NCBI GenBank assembly: GCA_017534885.1
Contig: JAFXVR010000071.1
Span: 1 to 33,299 of the forward strand
Reading direction: 5' to 3'
Source: Clostridia bacterium
Lineage (GTDB): Bacteria > Bacillota > Clostridia > Christensenellales > Aristaeellaceae
DNA: 33,299 nucleotides
Positions 30,831 through 33,299 of this stretch are shown piece after piece (position 1 is the stretch's first letter; every line of letters begins with the position of its first letter). The notes below the pieces were generated by a model. It saw nothing but the letters and a program-made list of their open reading frames with translations, was not told where the DNA came from and did no database searches. Position numbers and translations under genes: made by a program.

Positions 30831-33060
30831 CGGGCACCTCCTCCGCGCCGATCATGCGGCTGGCCGTCTGCAGGCGCTCGGTCAGGGCGGTGTACCGGCG
30901 CAGGATGTAGTCATTCTCCACCATCTGCCGGATGATTTCCTCCTGGCCCACCAGCACCACCAGCTCCCGGGCCCGGGTCAGCGCGGTGTAGAACAGGTTG
31001 CGGGTCTGCAGCAGCCTCGGCCCCTGCACCACCGGCAGCACCACCGCCCGGAACTCGCTGCCCTGGCTCTTGTGCACGCTCAGGCAGTAGGCCAGCTCCA
31101 GGCTGTCCAGCATCCTGGTTCCGTATTCCGCTTCCCGGCCGTCCTCAAAGGTCACCGTCAGGCTGTGCTCTTCGCCGTCCACCCCGGTCACGAAGCCCAC
31201 GTCCCCGTTGAACACGCCGGCGCCGGTCTCCCAGCCCCTCCGGACGGGCCGCCGCCAGCTCAGCTCGTAGTCGTTGACGGTCTGCATCACCTTGTCGCCC
31301 AGGCGGAAGTCCGTATCGCCGTAGGCCAGGAAAGGCTTGTCTTCCGCCGGCGGGTTCAGCGCCGCCTGCAGCAGCTGGTTCAGCCGGATCACGCCGCACT
31401 CGCCCTTGCGCGCCGGAGACAGCACCTGGATAGCCCGCACCCGCTCCCCGTCGGTCAGATGCAGAAAGCCCGGCAGCCGCGATGTCGCCAGGGAGACGCA
31501 TTTCTCCGCCGCGCTCACCACCCCGTCCGCCCGCTCGAAGAAGGAATCCGTGCCCTTCTCGTTCAGCAGGGGCATATCCCCGTGGTTGATGCGGTGCGCG
31601 TTGACCACAATCCGGCTGTGCTCACTCTGGCGGAAGATGTCCGTCAGCCGCACCGCCGGGATCACGCCGCTGGCGAGGATGTCTCCCAGCACGTTCCCCG
31701 CGCCCACCGAGGGCAGCTGATCCGCGTCGCCCACAATCAGCAGCCGTGTGCCCGGCTTCACCGCCCGCAGGAGGGAGCGCATCAGCATCAGGTCGATCAT
31801 GGAGGCTTCATCCACGATCACACAGCCCGCCTCCAGCGGATTGTCGCCGTTGCGCTGGAAGTCCCGGGTCTCGCCCGAATATTCCAGCAGGCGGTGGATG
31901 GTCTTGCTCTCATAGCCCGTGGCCTCGGTCATGCGCTTGGCCGCCCGGCCCGTGGGCGCGCAAAGCAGCACTTCGCCCTCCCCGGCCAGCAGGGAGATGA
32001 TGCAGTTGATGATGGTGGTCTTGCCCGTGCCAGGCCCGCCAGTGATCACCAGCACACCGTGGCCCATGGCCTCCGTGATGGCTTCCCGCTGTCTGGCGCT
32101 GAAGGCGATGCTGTGGCGCTTCTCAAAGCGGTCGATGGCCAGATTGGCCCCCTCCGCCTCCGAGGGCGGCACAGCTGTCAGCAGTTCCATCAGGCGTCTG
32201 CTGATCTCGCGCTCGGCCTGGTCATAGGCGGGCAGCCACACCCGCTCTTCCCCGCCGGCGGTCTGCCCCAGCAACTGGCGGCTCACCACCAATCTGGTCA
32301 GCCCGTGTTCCAGCAGCTCCCTGGGCAGCTTCAGCATGTACCCGGCCCGGTCCAGCAGCTCCTCCCGGGGCAGGTATACATGCCCAAGGCTGACCGCCGC
32401 GTCCAGGAGCGTATACTTGAGCGCGGACTGCACCCGGTATTCCGATTCCGGCGCGATGCCCATGGTGATGCCGATGCGGTCAGCGGTCAGGAAGCCCACG
32501 CCCTCCACTTCTTCGCAGAGCCGATAGGGATTGCTGCGGATCAGATCCGCCGTCCGCGCGCCGTACTTTTTGCTGATCCGCACGGACAGCTCCGCCGGCA
32601 CGCCATAGGACTGCAGAAAGATCAGGGCTTCCCGCTCGTCCACCTGCTCGTGGTAGCTCTTGGCGATCTTCTGCCATTTTTTGCCGCCCAGGCCGGGGAT
32701 TTTACGAAGCTCCTCCGGGTGTTCGGAAATGACCGTCAGGGTCTCCTCGCCGAAATAGCTGACGATCTTCCGCGCCATCTTTGGCCCGATGCCGCTGATG
32801 AATCCGCTGGCCAGATAGCGCTCGATGCCCAGCAGGGTGGTCGGCTTCAGCGGCTCGCAGCCGGTAGCGTTCAGCTGACGCCCGTACTTCGGGTGCTCGG
32901 TCCATTCGCCCGTAAAGGCTGCCTGCTCACCGGGCGCGAACTTGGGCAGGATGCCCACCACCGTCCGCTCCCGGTGGCCGTCGCGAACCGTCAGCACGGA
33001 GTAGCCGTTCTCCTCGTTGCGGTAGACCGTGCCCACCACCGTGACCTCCACCCGCTCCAC
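30814..33060 (-). CDS. recD2: RecD2-type ATP-dependent DNA helicase
   Basis: The 748-residue helicase unwinds DNA 5' to 3' and works in repair without RecBC. It has an N-terminal OB-like region (VTVVGTVYRNEENGYSVLTV), helix-hairpin-helix segments (SGIGPKMARKIVSYFG, IPGLGGKKWQKIA), Walker A GGPGTGKTT (341-349), PTGRAAKRM (motif Ia), CVIVDEASMIDL (Walker B), LLIVGDADQLPSVGAGNVL, and C-terminal YCLSVHKSQGSEF plus LFYTALTRARELVVLVG. The start is GTG 33060 with AGGGGG seven bases upstream. It heads the long minus-strand run from its own promoter (33093-33121). Confidence 0.96.
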   Translation of the reverse strand: MERVEVTVVGTVYRNEENGYSVLTVRDGHRERTVVGILPKFAPGEQAAFTGEWTEHPKYGRQLNATGCEPLKPTTLLGIERYLASGFISGIGPKMARKIVSYFGEETLTVISEHPEELRKIPGLGGKKWQKIAKSYHEQVDEREALIFLQSYGVPAELSVRISKKYGARTADLIRSNPYRLCEEVEGVGFLTADRIGITMGIAPESEYRVQSALKYTLLDAAVSLGHVYLPREELLDRAGYMLKLPRELLEHGLTRLVVSRQLLGQTAGGEERVWLPAYDQAEREISRRLMELLTAVPPSEAEGANLAIDRFEKRHSIAFSARQREAITEAMGHGVLVITGGPGTGKTTIINCIISLLAGEGEVLLCAPTGRAAKRMTEATGYESKTIHRLLEYSGETRDFQRNGDNPLEAGCVIVDEASMIDLMLMRSLLRAVKPGTRLLIVGDADQLPSVGAGNVLGDILASGVIPAVRLTDIFRQSEHSRIVVNAHRINHGDMPLLNEKGTDSFFERADGVVSAAEKCVSLATSRLPGFLHLTDGERVRAIQVLSPARKGECGVIRLNQLLQAALNPPAEDKPFLAYGDTDFRLGDKVMQTVNDYELSWRRPVRRGWETGAGVFNGDVGFVTGVDGEEHSLTVTFEDGREAEYGTRMLDSLELAYCLSVHKSQGSEFRAVVLPVVQGPRLLQTRNLFYTALTRARELVVLVGQEEIIRQMVENDYILRRYTALTERLQTASRMIGAEEVPDGAAF

Positions 33061-33092
33061 CGCTCCGCCCCCTTTCGCGCCTGCAAGGCTGT

Positions 33093-33121
33093 ATTATACC
33101 ATATTTCCGCGCTGATGGGAA
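33093..33121 (-). promoter_or_regulatory. Promoter of the recD2-divIVA block
   Basis: On the minus strand TGGTATAAT (extended -10; TATAAT at 33093-33098) follows a 17-base spacer from TTCCCA (33116-33121, 4 of 6 to the consensus). It lies 33 bases upstream of the GTG start. Confidence 0.75.
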
Positions 33122-33167
33122 GAGCTTTGTAAACCCCGTTTGTCAGCCCCGGATTCCGCCTGAATTG

Positions 33168-33258
33168 CCAAAGTAAATGCAACAGGAGCAGTGCATACTG
33201 TTGCGTTTAGTCTGGCGAACAGGAGGTGTTGCAATTAGTCTGTCTCATGGGGAGACAG
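33168..33258. repeat. Right-edge cluster of the 17-bp motif, plus hairpin
   Basis: Copies of GTTGCRTTTAGTCTGTC occur at 33169-33183 (minus), 33200-33216 (plus) and 33228-33244 (plus, with GCAATTA). A perfect hairpin CTGTCTC / GAGACAG (33240-33246 and 33252-33258) follows. The minus, plus, plus order repeats that at 79-132 on the left edge in the same orientation. Confidence 0.7.
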
Positions 33259-33299
33259 AAACGTGAGAGGATCCGTCCTGATTGCCTCCCCCGAGGGGG
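33247..33299 (+). CDS. Possible partial ORF running off the right edge
   Basis: An ATG at 33247 opens a frame reading MGRQKRERIRPDCLPRG to the edge. AGGAGG is present but 20 bases upstream, too far for a normal start. It directly follows insertion-sequence-like repeats, so it may be the start of a transposition gene. Too short to name. Confidence 0.2.
   Translation, partial: MGRQKRERIRPDCLPRG

Noticed and set aside
30757..33132. 791-residue open frame on the plus strand
   Set aside because: It is the antisense shadow of recD2, with Gln/His/Arg-rich composition and no motif, caused by high GC.

Overview
The window reads as chromosome of a GC-rich, low-mobility Gram-positive anaerobe of the Clostridia (possibly a Christensenellales/Oscillospirales-type gut or rumen lineage; this placement is inference). 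Reasons: strong AGGAGG ribosome sites, sigma-A type promoters, the ylmE-sepF-yggT-ylmH-divIVA division block, a HutP homologue, a YycJ-type hydrolase, and an IspH-ribosomal protein S1 fusion, which is a clostridial feature. The sequence is almost fully coding, and no gap exceeds 300 bases.

Layout. (1) 1-1700: an IS4/IS1634-type insertion sequence next to a cluster of short repeated motifs; the same motif cluster reappears at the right edge (33168-33245), so the window is bounded by mobile-element sequence on both sides. (2) 1791-10839, minus strand: hutP-like, cmk, plsC, ispH-rpsA fusion, pfkA, cinA, a beta-helix protein (GH141-like) and a small membrane protein. This combines nucleotide, lipid, isoprenoid and translation functions with glycolysis. 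(3) 10866-10944: two face-to-face sigma-A promoters that drive the minus block and the plus block. (4) 10982-21197, plus strand: parA, parB, a membrane sugar-phosphate transferase, a split transketolase, a LicD-family enzyme, a YycJ-like hydrolase, an ABC-F ATPase, a secreted NAGPA-type protein, an Lgt-like membrane protein and an ArsR/CadC-type regulator. (5) 21200-21300: convergent terminators. (6) 21343-33060, minus strand: recD2, comF, a secreted PIG-L deacetylase, aspartate kinase, a TauE/SafE permease, an HlyD-like protein, yggS, sepF, yggT, ylmH and divIVA.

Most genes are recognisable housekeeping genes. The less ordinary signals are: a strong internal ribosome site and start codon inside the ispH-rpsA fusion that would release free S1; a HutP homologue lacking two of the three metal-binding histidines; a small glycan-type cluster (sugar transferase, split transketolase, LicD) inserted after parAB; a ~116-bp palindromic element with a 10-bp flanking duplication at the comF stop codon; a second, 27-bp-arm palindrome upstream of the HlyD-like gene; matching Q/P/G/Y-rich disordered tracts in SepF and its HlyD-like neighbour; and a polylysine tail on ParA. 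I did not find CRISPR arrays, tRNA or rRNA genes, prophage genes, or an obvious new defence system.
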